Shown in pieces: positions 32,861 through 41,487 of a stretch of DNA of 41,866 bases (its first letter is position 1; each line of letters begins with the position of its first letter). Source of the DNA: Neptunomonas japonica DSM 18939. Lineage in GTDB: Bacteria > Pseudomonadota > Gammaproteobacteria > Pseudomonadales > Balneatricaceae. Below the pieces are notes generated by a model. That model saw only the letters and a program-made list of their open reading frames with translations. It made no database searches and was not told the DNA's origin. Made by a program: the position numbers and the translations under genes. The stretch lies in assembly GCF_000422765.1 (NCBI RefSeq), contig NZ_KE383915.1, positions 1-41,866 on the forward strand, read 5' to 3'.

Positions 32861-33763
32861 ATGAGCCAACCCTCAGAATGGCCACTCCCTCCCGAGAGCT
32901 CAAGATTCGTTGTGCCCCGCAAAACGGTGGCTCAGCTCAGCACTCATACATTAACAAAAGGGCTATACCCCATAGGCCTTGGGTACTATAAACAAGCGTT
33001 TAACCATACTATGTTGCGGCGCACACATGATGACTATTTAATGATCTATTGTCTTGATGGAGAAGGCGAGTTAACACTGGATCATGAGTCTTATGAAGTA
33101 AAAGCTGGCGATATCATTTTCCTACCAAGGGGAATACCACACGCTTACAGAGCATCCGAACTAACGCCATGGACTATCTACTGGATACATTTTTCAGGTG
33201 ATCAAAGTGAGGAGTTTATTGACTATCTTGCTGTTCACGAAAATAATTTTGTATTACCGCTGGGAATCCATGCACGACTTACAAGTGACCTAGAATCCCT
33301 GCTTGAGTGCCGACAATCAAGCTATAACCTGAGCGCTTTTGTTCACGCAGCCAACCTTCTTCGCCAGATACTTACGCATGTGGCGCAACTTCAACCATTG
33401 GCCAAGCAGCAAAAAGCCGCCCACAATTTTGACTTAGAACTCATTCACAGCCTTATGCAAGCCAGAGCCCACGAGCAATTAGACTTAGATACGTTAGCAG
33501 AAACAGCAAATCTATCTAAGTTCCATTTTATCAAGAAATACAAAGAGTTAACGGGCACAACCCCGATCAACCATTTTATTCATCTAAAAATTGAACGCGC
33601 TTGCCATTTGCTGGATGTAACAACGAAATCAATTAATGAAATAAGCTTTGCCGTGGGGTATGAGGATGCATACTATTTTTCTCGTATTTTCAAAAAAATC
33701 ATGGGGATTTCACCCAGTCAGTATCGACGCATGCGAATGGGAACCTACCCTTATCTCTCTTAG
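32861..33763 (+). CDS. mmsR: AraC-family regulator MmsR
   Basis: A 300-residue AraC-type regulator. The N-terminal cupin-like sensor domain contains DGEGELTLDHESYEVKAGDIIFLPRGIPHAY (residues 68-98). Two helix-turn-helix units occupy the last 100 residues: LDTLAETANLSKFHFIKKYKELTGTTP and INEISFAVGYEDAYYFSRIFKKIMGISPSQYRR. It is divergent from mmsA, exactly as mmsR is in Pseudomonas, where it activates mmsAB in response to valine catabolites. The symbol rests on this position plus domain layout. Confidence 0.85.
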   Translation: MSQPSEWPLPPESSRFVVPRKTVAQLSTHTLTKGLYPIGLGYYKQAFNHTMLRRTHDDYLMIYCLDGEGELTLDHESYEVKAGDIIFLPRGIPHAYRASELTPWTIYWIHFSGDQSEEFIDYLAVHENNFVLPLGIHARLTSDLESLLECRQSSYNLSAFVHAANLLRQILTHVAQLQPLAKQQKAAHNFDLELIHSLMQARAHEQLDLDTLAETANLSKFHFIKKYKELTGTTPINHFIHLKIERACHLLDVTTKSINEISFAVGYEDAYYFSRIFKKIMGISPSQYRRMRMGTYPYLS

Positions 33764-33784
33764 CACTCTCTAAAATAGAAAAGC

Positions 33785-34951
33785 TCATTTTTTATCTGGC
33801 CAATACCAAGACGGCTCATCAAACATGCCGAGCCCTTTCACCTCTGTTTGCCCTAATACTTTTTCTAACTCTATGGCATGGCAATCTGAATCTTGGTTAA
33901 GCGCTGCGATTAAGCGATTTGAGTGTGAGACCACCCATACCTGAGTGGCTTTTGAGATACGAATAATTAAACGCGCTAATGCTGGTAATAGGTCTGGATG
34001 CAGGCTAGTTTCTGGCTCATTTAACACCATTAGAGATGGCGGTCTAGGCGTCAACAATGCTGCGATCAACAACAGATAACGTAATGTCCCGTCTGATAAC
34101 TCAGCACCCGTTAGCGGGCGTAATAAGCCATGTTGGTAAAACTCAATTGAGAATCGCCCATCTTCATGAGCGGTTACCGATACTCTGGCACCAGGAAATG
34201 CATCAGATATAGCATGGTCAAGCACATCAGAATCGCCTATTTCACGTATGGTTTGTAAAGCAGCGGCTAAATCACGGCCATCGTGATGCAAAACAGGTGT
34301 GCGTGTGCCCAATTGTGGTTTGCGTGCAGGCGCATCCGCATCGGTTCTGAAGTGATCGTAAAAACGCCATCGCCTTATGAGCTCCCGCATATGAAATACT
34401 TCAGGCGCTACTCCAGGATCCGCTACCTGATCAAACAAGCTATCAAAGCTATTTATGTGCTGTGCTACTACCTCCCAACTTCTGCCATTACGAAGCTTTA
34501 CTGCAGGGCCATTTCTATCAACCAAAGACGAGGCAGGACGGTAAAAACCTCCAGCCCAAATCGCTTCTCGTTTAATCTCTGGGTCCAAGCTAAATTGCGA
34601 ACGTGACGGCGTGGGTAACCCGAGTGAGATCGAATAGCCATATTCCTGTGTAGCGAAACCTAAACGTAAACGCTTAACCTCTTGTAATGGCCCCCCTTGA
34701 ACAGGAACGACGCCCTCTTTCATACGCTTTGATATTTTTTCTGGCCCTGCCCAATAGGTAGAACTTAAACCACCTTCACGCGCTAATGAGTTAACTACCC
34801 CCCCTTGGGCAGTATCAGCCAACAAACGTAATGCCTTATACAAGTTTGATTTACCCGTTCCATTAGGGCCGGTAATCACATTGAGGGGTCCCAACGGAAT
34901 ATTTAAGTTGAGAATTGAGCGGTAATTATTAATCGCTAAGGAGGTGATCAT
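33785..34951 (-). CDS. AAA-family SMC/RecF-like ATPase
   Basis: A 388-residue predicted ATPase starting MITSLAINNYRSILNLNIPLG, typical of RecF/SMC-like AAA proteins. Walker A is GPNGTGKS (28-35); SDGTLRYLLLIAALL is a signature-like segment. Walker B is LMVLNEPETSLHPDLL near 307-322, with the HS...R sensor segment (VVSHSNRLIAAL) after it. No coiled coil or TOPRIM nuclease domain is present. The role is unknown. It is 20 bases downstream of the alpha/beta-hydrolase gene with AGGAT upstream, so probably co-transcribed with it. Confidence 0.82.
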   Translation of the reverse strand: MITSLAINNYRSILNLNIPLGPLNVITGPNGTGKSNLYKALRLLADTAQGGVVNSLAREGGLSSTYWAGPEKISKRMKEGVVPVQGGPLQEVKRLRLGFATQEYGYSISLGLPTPSRSQFSLDPEIKREAIWAGGFYRPASSLVDRNGPAVKLRNGRSWEVVAQHINSFDSLFDQVADPGVAPEVFHMRELIRRWRFYDHFRTDADAPARKPQLGTRTPVLHHDGRDLAAALQTIREIGDSDVLDHAISDAFPGARVSVTAHEDGRFSIEFYQHGLLRPLTGAELSDGTLRYLLLIAALLTPRPPSLMVLNEPETSLHPDLLPALARLIIRISKATQVWVVSHSNRLIAALNQDSDCHAIELEKVLGQTEVKGLGMFDEPSWYWPDKK

Positions 34952-34971
34952 AATACATCCTACTTTCCACG

Positions 34972-35877
34972 TTAGTACCGCAGCAAGCGTTTAACGTGCC
35001 GATAGGTTTCTAACGGCCTTTCTTGCATGAAGCAGTGCCCACCTTCAACTTCTGTTAAATGAATATGAGGGTTGGCCTTCTCTGCTCGCCTGACGGCTGG
35101 CGGAACAAAAGGGTATGTCTTGGTGCTATGCAAAATATGAGTGTACTCAGGTAACTGTGAAATAGCTGGCCACAGCTTTTTAGGATAGCCCGAGAATATT
35201 CGAGCCTCTAGCCAAGGTGGGCAGCGTAATTGCCATTCTCCTTTCTCGTTAGGCCCAATGGCATGATCGATATAACTATCAAGTGATGCAGGTGTCCAGC
35301 TCTTAAATACACCACGCCCCTGAAGATTGTTGCGTACCTCATCTCTGCTCGCCCATATATGGCGTCTTTTTTTTGCTTTCTTCACATGAGGCAAACGCCC
35401 GGCGACACCCACTAGATGCAAAAAACGCATCAATGCAATCATGGATTTAGGGTAAATAACGGGATCCAGCAATATGTACTGATCAAACAAGCGGCACTGT
35501 TGATGCAGCATAAGCGTTGTTGCTATAGCCCCGAAGCTATGCGCCAGTCCAATAATGGGTAGTTTTGGATCCCAGTTCTTGCTGAAATCTTCATAACAAA
35601 CAAGCGCACGTGCCGTTAATGCTTGCCAATCCGAATACGACTCTCTTGGAGCATGATCACTATCTCCATGCCCCTCAAACGAGCCAAGAAATAGATCGTA
35701 CTCTTCATGGAATAATTCAAGAAAGGGCCAGTAGGTCAAACTCGACAGCCCAGTCCCGTGTAAGAAATGAATAATGGGGCGGCCATTATTACCGCAATTG
35801 GGTGTCATCCGCCCCCGCAGTATTAATGTACCGTCATCATGCTTCCACGGAATTAACGTTTCTTGCGCATTTTTCAT
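34972..35877 (-). CDS. Alpha/beta-fold hydrolase
   Basis: A 301-residue alpha/beta hydrolase. HGTG (40-43) is the oxyanion turn, GSFEGHGDSDH follows, and the nucleophile elbow is LAHSFG with S114. H281 in EGGHCFMQERP is the catalytic histidine, and the acid is probably in the 220-250 region. The usual first glycine of GxSxG is alanine here. No signal peptide; a basic patch KKAKKRRH lies near 165-172. Substrate unknown. It follows slyD by 11 bases and precedes the AAA ATPase by 20, suggesting one operon. Confidence 0.85.
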   Translation of the reverse strand: MKNAQETLIPWKHDDGTLILRGRMTPNCGNNGRPIIHFLHGTGLSSLTYWPFLELFHEEYDLFLGSFEGHGDSDHAPRESYSDWQALTARALVCYEDFSKNWDPKLPIIGLAHSFGAIATTLMLHQQCRLFDQYILLDPVIYPKSMIALMRFLHLVGVAGRLPHVKKAKKRRHIWASRDEVRNNLQGRGVFKSWTPASLDSYIDHAIGPNEKGEWQLRCPPWLEARIFSGYPKKLWPAISQLPEYTHILHSTKTYPFVPPAVRRAEKANPHIHLTEVEGGHCFMQERPLETYRHVKRLLRY

Positions 35878-35888
35878 ATTAAACGATA

Positions 35889-36374
35889 TTAGTCGTGCTG
35901 ATGTCCGCCAGCGCCATGGGCATGACCGTGCTGAATTTCTTCTGCGGTTGCTTCACGAACATCTTTTATTGCGATATCAAACGTTACCACTTTGCCAGCA
36001 AGAGGGTGGTTAGTATCGACTGTCGCCATAAATTTACCCATTTTAACGACAGTAACCTGACGATTCCCCTGTTCTGTTTGAACAGTAGCAGTCATACCTG
36101 GCTTCCATTTTTTAGCACCTTGTAAATGCTTAACCGGCACTCGTTGCGTAGAGTCTTCTGTTCTCTCACCGTAAGCGTCTGCTGGCTGCAATGTTTCGCA
36201 GATAGTATCGCCTGCAGTTTTGCCTTCCATCACCTTCTCAAGCGCAGGAATCATGCTGTTATGGCCGTGCAAATAAGCGACAGGTGAACCTTCATCTGTG
36301 GCTTCTACAATGTCACCGTTTACGTCTTTCAGTGTGTAAGAAAATTGAACCACTGAATCTTTAGCAATCTGCAT
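35889..36374 (-). CDS. slyD: FKBP-type peptidyl-prolyl isomerase SlyD
   Basis: A 161-residue SlyD-type FKBP. It begins MQIAKDSVVQFSYTLKD, then YLHGHNSMIPALEKVMEGKTAGD and the insert-in-flap chaperone domain from about 70 to 130 (PADAYGER...). A His-rich metal-binding tail at 149-161 (HGHAHGAGGHQHD) is shorter than in E. coli but still fits nickel binding. The enzyme speeds prolyl isomerisation and helps metallocentre assembly. First of a likely three-gene operon. Confidence 0.92.
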   Translation of the reverse strand: MQIAKDSVVQFSYTLKDVNGDIVEATDEGSPVAYLHGHNSMIPALEKVMEGKTAGDTICETLQPADAYGERTEDSTQRVPVKHLQGAKKWKPGMTATVQTEQGNRQVTVVKMGKFMATVDTNHPLAGKVVTFDIAIKDVREATAEEIQHGHAHGAGGHQHD

Positions 36375-36574
36375 AAAATGTCCTTAACGCTATATAAAAA
36401 GAGAGATATTAACAGTAAACCATAAGTGACTCACAACATTAAATGCTCAATATAATGATGGTATTAAAGAGAACTTGAAAACGCTAAGTACTAGCAAAAA
36501 GTAAAACTCTATTTAGAGATGATTAACGCTAAAACAGCAAAAGAGGGACGCCCCCCCTTTCGCATAAAGCTTAG

Positions 36575-36775
36575 TTAATCCAAAACAAAGGTGATTTTCA
36601 TTGTTACTCGATATTCTTCAATTTTGCCATTCACAACAGTGGCATTCTGATCTTTAACCCAAACAGAACTAATGTTTTTAATTGTTTTAGATGCACGCTT
36701 AACGCCTTTCTGCAGTGCGTCATCAAAGCTTTTTTTAGAAGATGATGTTACTTCAGTAATTTTTGCAATAGACAT
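36575..36775 (-). CDS. Dodecin
   Basis: A 66-residue dodecin. It begins MSIAKITEVTSSSKKSFDDALQKGVKRASKTIKNI and carries the VWVKDQNATV strand, whose tryptophan stacks flavin in the dodecamer, and ends YRVTMKITFVLD. Dodecins form hollow 12-mers that bind FMN/riboflavin and buffer free flavin. Single gene with GGAG upstream. The flanking spacers (36375-36574 and 36776-36924) show nothing else clear. Confidence 0.92.
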   Translation of the reverse strand: MSIAKITEVTSSSKKSFDDALQKGVKRASKTIKNISSVWVKDQNATVVNGKIEEYRVTMKITFVLD

Positions 36776-36924
36776 TCAATCTCTCCAAGTATAGTAAAAT
36801 ACAATCATTTACTCTGATAAAGACTTCTCCAGTTCAATAGAACGGATGAAGAACCTATCAGCCTTGGTATAGGTTTAGCTCTCTTACTATTAATAAGGCA
36901 TGAACTAAGAGATCCGTAGCAATA

Positions 36925-37857
36925 TTACTGTAACCAGCTCATCCACAGTGTGACGCTCGCTAACGAAAACACAGTTGTGACGACTACAATTTGAGAAGTT
37001 TCTTTTTCGAACACATCATATTTGAGCGCCACTACATGCGCTAGCGCGCCAGTAGGCAGTGCTGTCAGTAATACTGTAGTTGCTATCCAAATAGGATCTT
37101 TTACATTCAACAGCCAAAATGCGGCTAATGTAAGCGCCGGGTGAATACACAGCTTTACAAGGATCATCCATCCTAATTCTGCTAATACAATCGTTGTTTT
37201 GGCAAACTGCAGGCTGGCGCCAAGGCAAAACAAAGCCACAGGTACAGCAGCAGGAGCCAGCATATCTAATAACGTTTGGACGGTTACAGGCATACCGACA
37301 TTGTTTGCTGAAACTAATAACCCCACCACTGTTGAAATAAAGATAGGGTTTCGCAATAAAGAACGATCCAAAATGGATAAAATAGGCTTAAGACCTAGTT
37401 CTTTTTGGCGAACGGATTCTATCAATAACTGGGCACCGCCAATGAGAAAAATATTCCCCGCAAGAATAATACTGACCGTAGCAGCGTAAGCCTCATTGCC
37501 AAATATCGCGAACGTCAGTGGAATTCCCATATAGGCATAATTGGCAAAGGTGCCATTTAAGGCACGCAGTACTAGCTGTTCAGTATTATTTGCTTTAAAA
37601 AAAACACGGCTACCGAACACCACAATAATTGCCGTAACAATAACACCCAAAAAGAAAGCAGCCAGTGCAGGCCCATTTATCAAATTATCTATAGAAGTCT
37701 TACTCGCAGCATTAAACAATAAAGCAGGAACTGCTAAGTAATAAACAAACTGATTTAACCCGGGTAACATCTTGATATCAAAGATAGTTCTCTTAGCTAT
37801 ATACCCGAGCGCTATCATTAAAAACAACGGTAATATTGATTGAAAACTCAACAACAT
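36925..37857 (-). CDS. AEC-family (auxin efflux carrier-like) transporter
   Basis: A 310-residue inner-membrane protein with about ten hydrophobic helices. It contains LNQFVYYLAVPALLFN, LRALNGTFANYAYMGIPLTFAIFG and ALPTGALAHVVALKYD, typical of AEC carriers, which export or import carboxylates such as malate or malonate. Substrate is unknown. The ATG at 37857 is preferred, with GGAG 9 bases upstream. A GTG at 37872 adds five residues and overlaps the preceding gene by ten bases. It follows the LOG-family gene directly, so the two are probably co-transcribed. Confidence 0.85.
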   Translation of the reverse strand: MLLSFQSILPLFLMIALGYIAKRTIFDIKMLPGLNQFVYYLAVPALLFNAASKTSIDNLINGPALAAFFLGVIVTAIIVVFGSRVFFKANNTEQLVLRALNGTFANYAYMGIPLTFAIFGNEAYAATVSIILAGNIFLIGGAQLLIESVRQKELGLKPILSILDRSLLRNPIFISTVVGLLVSANNVGMPVTVQTLLDMLAPAAVPVALFCLGASLQFAKTTIVLAELGWMILVKLCIHPALTLAAFWLLNVKDPIWIATTVLLTALPTGALAHVVALKYDVFEKETSQIVVVTTVFSLASVTLWMSWLQ

Positions 37858-37862
37858 AAGGG

Positions 37863-38423
37863 CTAGCTCCACTTCTCTTGTGGGGCTTCATAATCACGAA
37901 GCATATCTAACAGCTCTTCGGGATCTGTACTCACCTGCATCATATCGGCATATTCAGGTTTTATGAATTCCTGATCAACTACGGTCTTAATAAAACCTAA
38001 TAACTGATCGTAATAGCCATCTACATTCAAGAATCCACACGCTTTTTGATGATAACCAAGCTGCCCCCATGTCCATATTTCAAATATCTCTTCTAATGTA
38101 CCTATACCACCTGGCATAGCGACAAATGCGTCTGCCAACTCAGCCATCTTAGCTTTTCGTTCATGCATATCAGACACAATAAATAATTCAGTCACTCCGG
38201 TGTGTTGTATCTCTCTTTCCGACAGCGCAACAGGCATGACACCATAAACCTTGCCTCCTTCTTGTAAGACAGTGTCAGCAATAACACCCATTAAACCTGT
38301 TTTACCACCGCCATAAACCAGCTCATGACCACACTCGACTAACAATCGCCCCAGGCGTTGCGCCTCTTCCGCAAAAATAGGACTCGCCCCGGCCCCAGAC
38401 CCACAAAAAACTGCTATTTTCAT
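37863..38423 (-). CDS. LOG-family nucleoside 5'-monophosphate phosphoribohydrolase
   Basis: A 186-residue LOG-family protein with FCGSGAG near the N-terminus, YGGGKTGLMG (37-46) and the diagnostic PGGIGTLEE (104-112). The glutamate and preceding arginine (MHERK, 86-90) form the catalytic site. Family members hydrolyse the N-glycosidic bond of AMP or cytokinin nucleotides; in bacteria the physiological substrate is mostly unknown. It precedes and overlaps the AEC transporter region. Confidence 0.9.
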   Translation of the reverse strand: MKIAVFCGSGAGASPIFAEEAQRLGRLLVECGHELVYGGGKTGLMGVIADTVLQEGGKVYGVMPVALSEREIQHTGVTELFIVSDMHERKAKMAELADAFVAMPGGIGTLEEIFEIWTWGQLGYHQKACGFLNVDGYYDQLLGFIKTVVDQEFIKPEYADMMQVSTDPEELLDMLRDYEAPQEKWS

Positions 38424-38519
38424 TTCAGATTCACTTTTTTAGTGCGACAATATATTTCAGCTTAACAAATTACATTACCTAAAGTAGGCACAATTTCTTC
38501 CTATTTTCATGAGGTTATC

Positions 38520-39008
38520 ATGCTCAAGCTTAAACCCCTTATCCCTTTTTTATTCGTGACAACTCTTATCTCCGGCTGTTCAGATAATGAAGTTGGAAAT
38601 GTTAGCTTGGGCGTATTTACCACAAAAGATATTAAGTTGGTGATTGTCAAAGACCCTATCGTCACAGGCGTCAGCTGTCATATCGCACATATTGAAGCTA
38701 ATTTAGATTTTGCTGATCCATCAGATACATCTATCGCATGCCGTCAAACCGGCCCCATCACCCTCCCCATGATCAATGCTATAGATAAAAGTAAATCAGG
38801 CGACGTAGTTTTCAAAACATCAAAAAGCATTCTGTTCAAAAGCTTAAAAGTTAGACGTATTTATGATGCAGAGAATAAAACCTTAATCTACGTAAGTTAT
38901 TCAACTAAGGAAGTCCAAGGTAGTCATAAACATTCCTTATCTACTGTTCCGCTATGGGGGAACCCTGTTTGGGATGAGGTTAATATCATAAAAGCCAACA
39001 ATGAATGA
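38520..39008 (+). CDS. creA: CreA-family lipoprotein
   Basis: A 162-residue envelope protein. A lipoprotein signal ends in LISGC with C20 as the lipidation site. The CreA-family body includes VGNVSLGVFTTKDIKLVIVKDPIVTGVSCHIAHIE and SIACRQTGPI, with two conserved cysteines (C53 and C74). Function of CreA proteins is unknown. GAGG sits 7 bases before the ATG. It converges with a LysR gene, 8 bases away. Unlike E. coli it is not beside creBCD. Confidence 0.87.
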   Translation: MLKLKPLIPFLFVTTLISGCSDNEVGNVSLGVFTTKDIKLVIVKDPIVTGVSCHIAHIEANLDFADPSDTSIACRQTGPITLPMINAIDKSKSGDVVFKTSKSILFKSLKVRRIYDAENKTLIYVSYSTKEVQGSHKHSLSTVPLWGNPVWDEVNIIKANNE

Positions 39009-39016
39009 AACCTATC

Positions 39017-39901
39017 TCAGTAAGTAGTCAGCAACACATCCACTAAACCTTTAGCGGCAGCAGATAGCGGATAGCGTCGCCTTGTTATAATGCCTACAGG
39101 CCTTGTAATAACAGGCGACTCTAATGCGCAGCATACTGCACCTAATTCTGTCATTTGACCTAAGCATAACGACGGCACCACACTCACGCCTAGCCCCGTT
39201 GAAACCATACGGCCAATGGTGGCCAACTGATGAGTTTCAAACTGCGGAGTTAAAACCAACCCCTCCTCTTCAAGCATTGTGTCTACTAATAAGCGAATGC
39301 TTGAGGGACGCTGCAAAATAATAAAATCACTTTCCAACAAATGCTGCCATTGAATAACCTTGTGCTTCGCTAAGGGATGCTCTTTAGGCAATACAGCAAT
39401 AAACCGGTCATCAAATAATGGGTTGAAAAGTAAGTCTTCAGTATTACCCGGGTCAAAAGACACACCAACTTCAACTCGACCATCTCTTACCATATCAACG
39501 ACATCTTCAGCGATGACATCATGCACTGTCATATTGATCTGAGGATATTTATCTCGAAAATTCCGAAGAGCCAACGGCAGTTGATTGGATGCAAATGAAG
39601 GCATACTGGCAATGGCTACCTTGCCTCTAAACAAGGAAAAACGATTATGCATCTCTTCACAAGCGTCATCGAGGTTAGCTAATAAGCGCTGCGCTGTTGG
39701 ATAAAAAGCTTCACCTTCTGGCGTTAGAGATAATGTTCGGGTGGTACGTGAAAAAAGTGGCCCGCCTAAGCCTTCTTCCAAATTTTTAATCGTCACACTT
39801 AATGCAGGTTGCGAAAGGTGTACAACAGCACAAGCCTCAGTAAAACTTTGCGTATTGGCAACAGCAACAAACGCACGTAATTGCTTTATTGTTATATTCA
39901 T
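39017..39901 (-). CDS. LysR-family regulator divergent from the CoA-transferase genes
   Basis: A 294-residue LysR regulator. The DNA-binding helix-turn-helix (3-60) contains QSFTEACAVVHLSQPALSVTIKNLEE and LFSRTTRTLSLTPEG. The effector domain starts near 91 with GKVAIASMPSFASNQLP. It is divergent from the scoAB pair across 148 bases; AATAAA-A-TTTATT (39903-39915) lies right at its start. Control of the CoA-transferase genes is likely but not shown. Confidence 0.87.
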   Translation of the reverse strand: MNITIKQLRAFVAVANTQSFTEACAVVHLSQPALSVTIKNLEEGLGGPLFSRTTRTLSLTPEGEAFYPTAQRLLANLDDACEEMHNRFSLFRGKVAIASMPSFASNQLPLALRNFRDKYPQINMTVHDVIAEDVVDMVRDGRVEVGVSFDPGNTEDLLFNPLFDDRFIAVLPKEHPLAKHKVIQWQHLLESDFIILQRPSSIRLLVDTMLEEEGLVLTPQFETHQLATIGRMVSTGLGVSVVPSLCLGQMTELGAVCCALESPVITRPVGIITRRRYPLSAAAKGLVDVLLTTY

Positions 39902-40049
39902 AAATAAAATTTATTAATTCTTTCATTAAATTCATTGGATAAATATAAGCCAGTGATAGACACTTAACAAACTAAAATTCTGCTTTCACCCTAGGGCGAC
40001 GTATTAAGCAGGCCGAATAACAATAAGCTACAAGGCATGGAGATGTTCA

Positions 40050-40748
40050 ATGTCGGGTTTTAACAAAGTAGTAAATAGCTACGATGAAGCAATGGCGGGA
40101 CTTGAGGATGGCATGACTGTCATCGCTGGTGGTTTTGGTCTTTGTGGTATTCCAGAAAACTTAATTGCCCAAGTTAAGAAAATGGGCACAAAAGATCTCA
40201 CTATTGTTTCCAACAACTGCGGTGTTGACGGATTCGGCCTAGGCGTTTTATTAGAAGATCGCCAAGTAAAAAAAATGGTCTCATCATATGTCGGTGAGAA
40301 TGCACTATTTATGCAGCAGCTGCTGGCGGGCGAGTTAGAAGTTGAGCTAACCCCACAAGGTACTCTTGCTGAAAAAATGCGTGCTGGTGGTGCTGGAATC
40401 CCTGCATTTTATACAGCAACAGGTTACGGAACACCCGTCGCCGAAGGTAAAGATGTACGCGACTTCAAGGGTCGTAACTATATTCTTGAAGAATCCATCA
40501 CCGGCGACTTTGCTATTGTTAAAGGCTGGAAAGCCGATAAGTTTGGTAACGTTATATACCGCCATACGGCTCAAAACTTTAACCCAATGGCCGCAACCGC
40601 CGGAAAAATCACGGTTGTTGAGGTGGAAGAGATTGTAGAGCCTGGCGAATTAGACCCAGCTCATATCCACACCCCGGGTATCTATGTTGATCGTCTCATT
40701 GTAGGTACTTTCGAAAAACGCATTGAACAACGCACTGTCCGTACGTAA
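40050..40748 (+). CDS. scoA: Succinyl-CoA:3-ketoacid CoA-transferase subunit A
   Basis: A 232-residue CoA-transferase alpha subunit. [39 protein letters not shown] and [18 protein letters not shown] are the family blocks. With subunit B it moves CoA from succinyl-CoA to acetoacetate, or to 3-oxoadipate in relatives (PcaI). Length and sequence fit ScoA better than AtoD. GGAG precedes the ATG. Subunit B follows after 13 bases. Confidence 0.9.
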   Translation: MSGFNKVVNSYDEAMAGLEDGMTVIAGGFGLCGIPENLIAQVKKMGTKDLTIVSNNCGVDGFGLGVLLEDRQVKKMVSSYVGENALFMQQLLAGELEVELTPQGTLAEKMRAGGAGIPAFYTATGYGTPVAEGKDVRDFKGRNYILEESITGDFAIVKGWKADKFGNVIYRHTAQNFNPMAATAGKITVVEVEEIVEPGELDPAHIHTPGIYVDRLIVGTFEKRIEQRTVRT

Positions 40749-40761
40749 GAGGGTTTTAAAG

Positions 40762-41418
40762 ATGGCACTAACACGTGAACAAATTGCAATCCGTGTCGCC
40801 CGCGAACTGCAGGACGGCTTCTATGTAAACTTGGGTATAGGCATTCCTACTCTTGTAGCAAACTATGTTCCAGAAGGAATGGAAGTTATGCTGCAATCAG
40901 AAAATGGACTTCTAGGCATGGGACAATTCCCAACAGAAGATGAAATTGATGCCGACATGATAAATGCTGGTAAGCAAACAGTGACTACTGTTACCGGCGC
41001 ATCGATTTTCTCGTCAGCTGAATCTTTTGCCATGATCCGTGGCGGACATGTGGATTTAACCGTATTAGGTGCGTTTGAAGTCGATACTTCAGGCAACATC
41101 GCATCCTACATGATTCCAGGAAAACTCATTAAAGGCATGGGTGGAGCAATGGATTTGGTCGCGGGTGCTGATAACATTATTGTCACCATGACTCACGCAT
41201 CTAAACATGGCGAGTCTAAGCTTTTGACTAAATGCTCTCTACCGTTAACCGGTGCCGGTTGCATTAAGAAAGTATTAACAGATCTTGCTTATATAGAAAT
41301 TGAAGACGGTGCTTTCATATTGAAAGAAAGAGCACCGGGTGTTTCTGTAGAAGAGATTGTTTCAAAGACAGAAGGGAAAATGATTGTACCTGATCATGTA
41401 CCTGAAATGGTTTTCTAA
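40762..41418 (+). CDS. scoB: Succinyl-CoA:3-ketoacid CoA-transferase subunit B
   Basis: A 218-residue CoA-transferase beta subunit. The catalytic glutamate is E47 in QSENGLLGMG, and NLGIGIPTLVANYVPEG and GGHVDLTVLGAFEVD are characteristic. I chose the ATG at 40762: GAGGG lies upstream and MALTREQIAIRVARELQDG is the family start, whereas a reading from 40723 overlaps subunit A. A strong terminator follows. Confidence 0.92.
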   Translation: MALTREQIAIRVARELQDGFYVNLGIGIPTLVANYVPEGMEVMLQSENGLLGMGQFPTEDEIDADMINAGKQTVTTVTGASIFSSAESFAMIRGGHVDLTVLGAFEVDTSGNIASYMIPGKLIKGMGGAMDLVAGADNIIVTMTHASKHGESKLLTKCSLPLTGAGCIKKVLTDLAYIEIEDGAFILKERAPGVSVEEIVSKTEGKMIVPDHVPEMVF

Positions 41419-41451
41419 GAGCATTGCCCTAAAGCACTAATATAGCGCTTT

Positions 41452-41486
41452 GCCCGAACTTGCTTATGCTAAGTTCGGGCTTTTTT
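41452..41486 (+). terminator. Rho-independent terminator of scoAB
   Basis: A 10-bp perfect stem GCCCGAACTT / AAGTTCGGGC with a 9-base loop and six T residues. Confidence 0.92.
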
Positions 41487-41487
41487 A

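Noticed and set aside
33785-34951. AAA ATPase as part of a defence system (OLD- or Septu-like)
   Set aside because: No TOPRIM, HNH or other nuclease partner nearby and no mobile-island signs; neighbours are housekeeping genes.
36541-36560. Possible terminator after dodecin using the run of seven C residues
   Set aside because: The stem is imperfect and the T run is short; evidence too weak to call.
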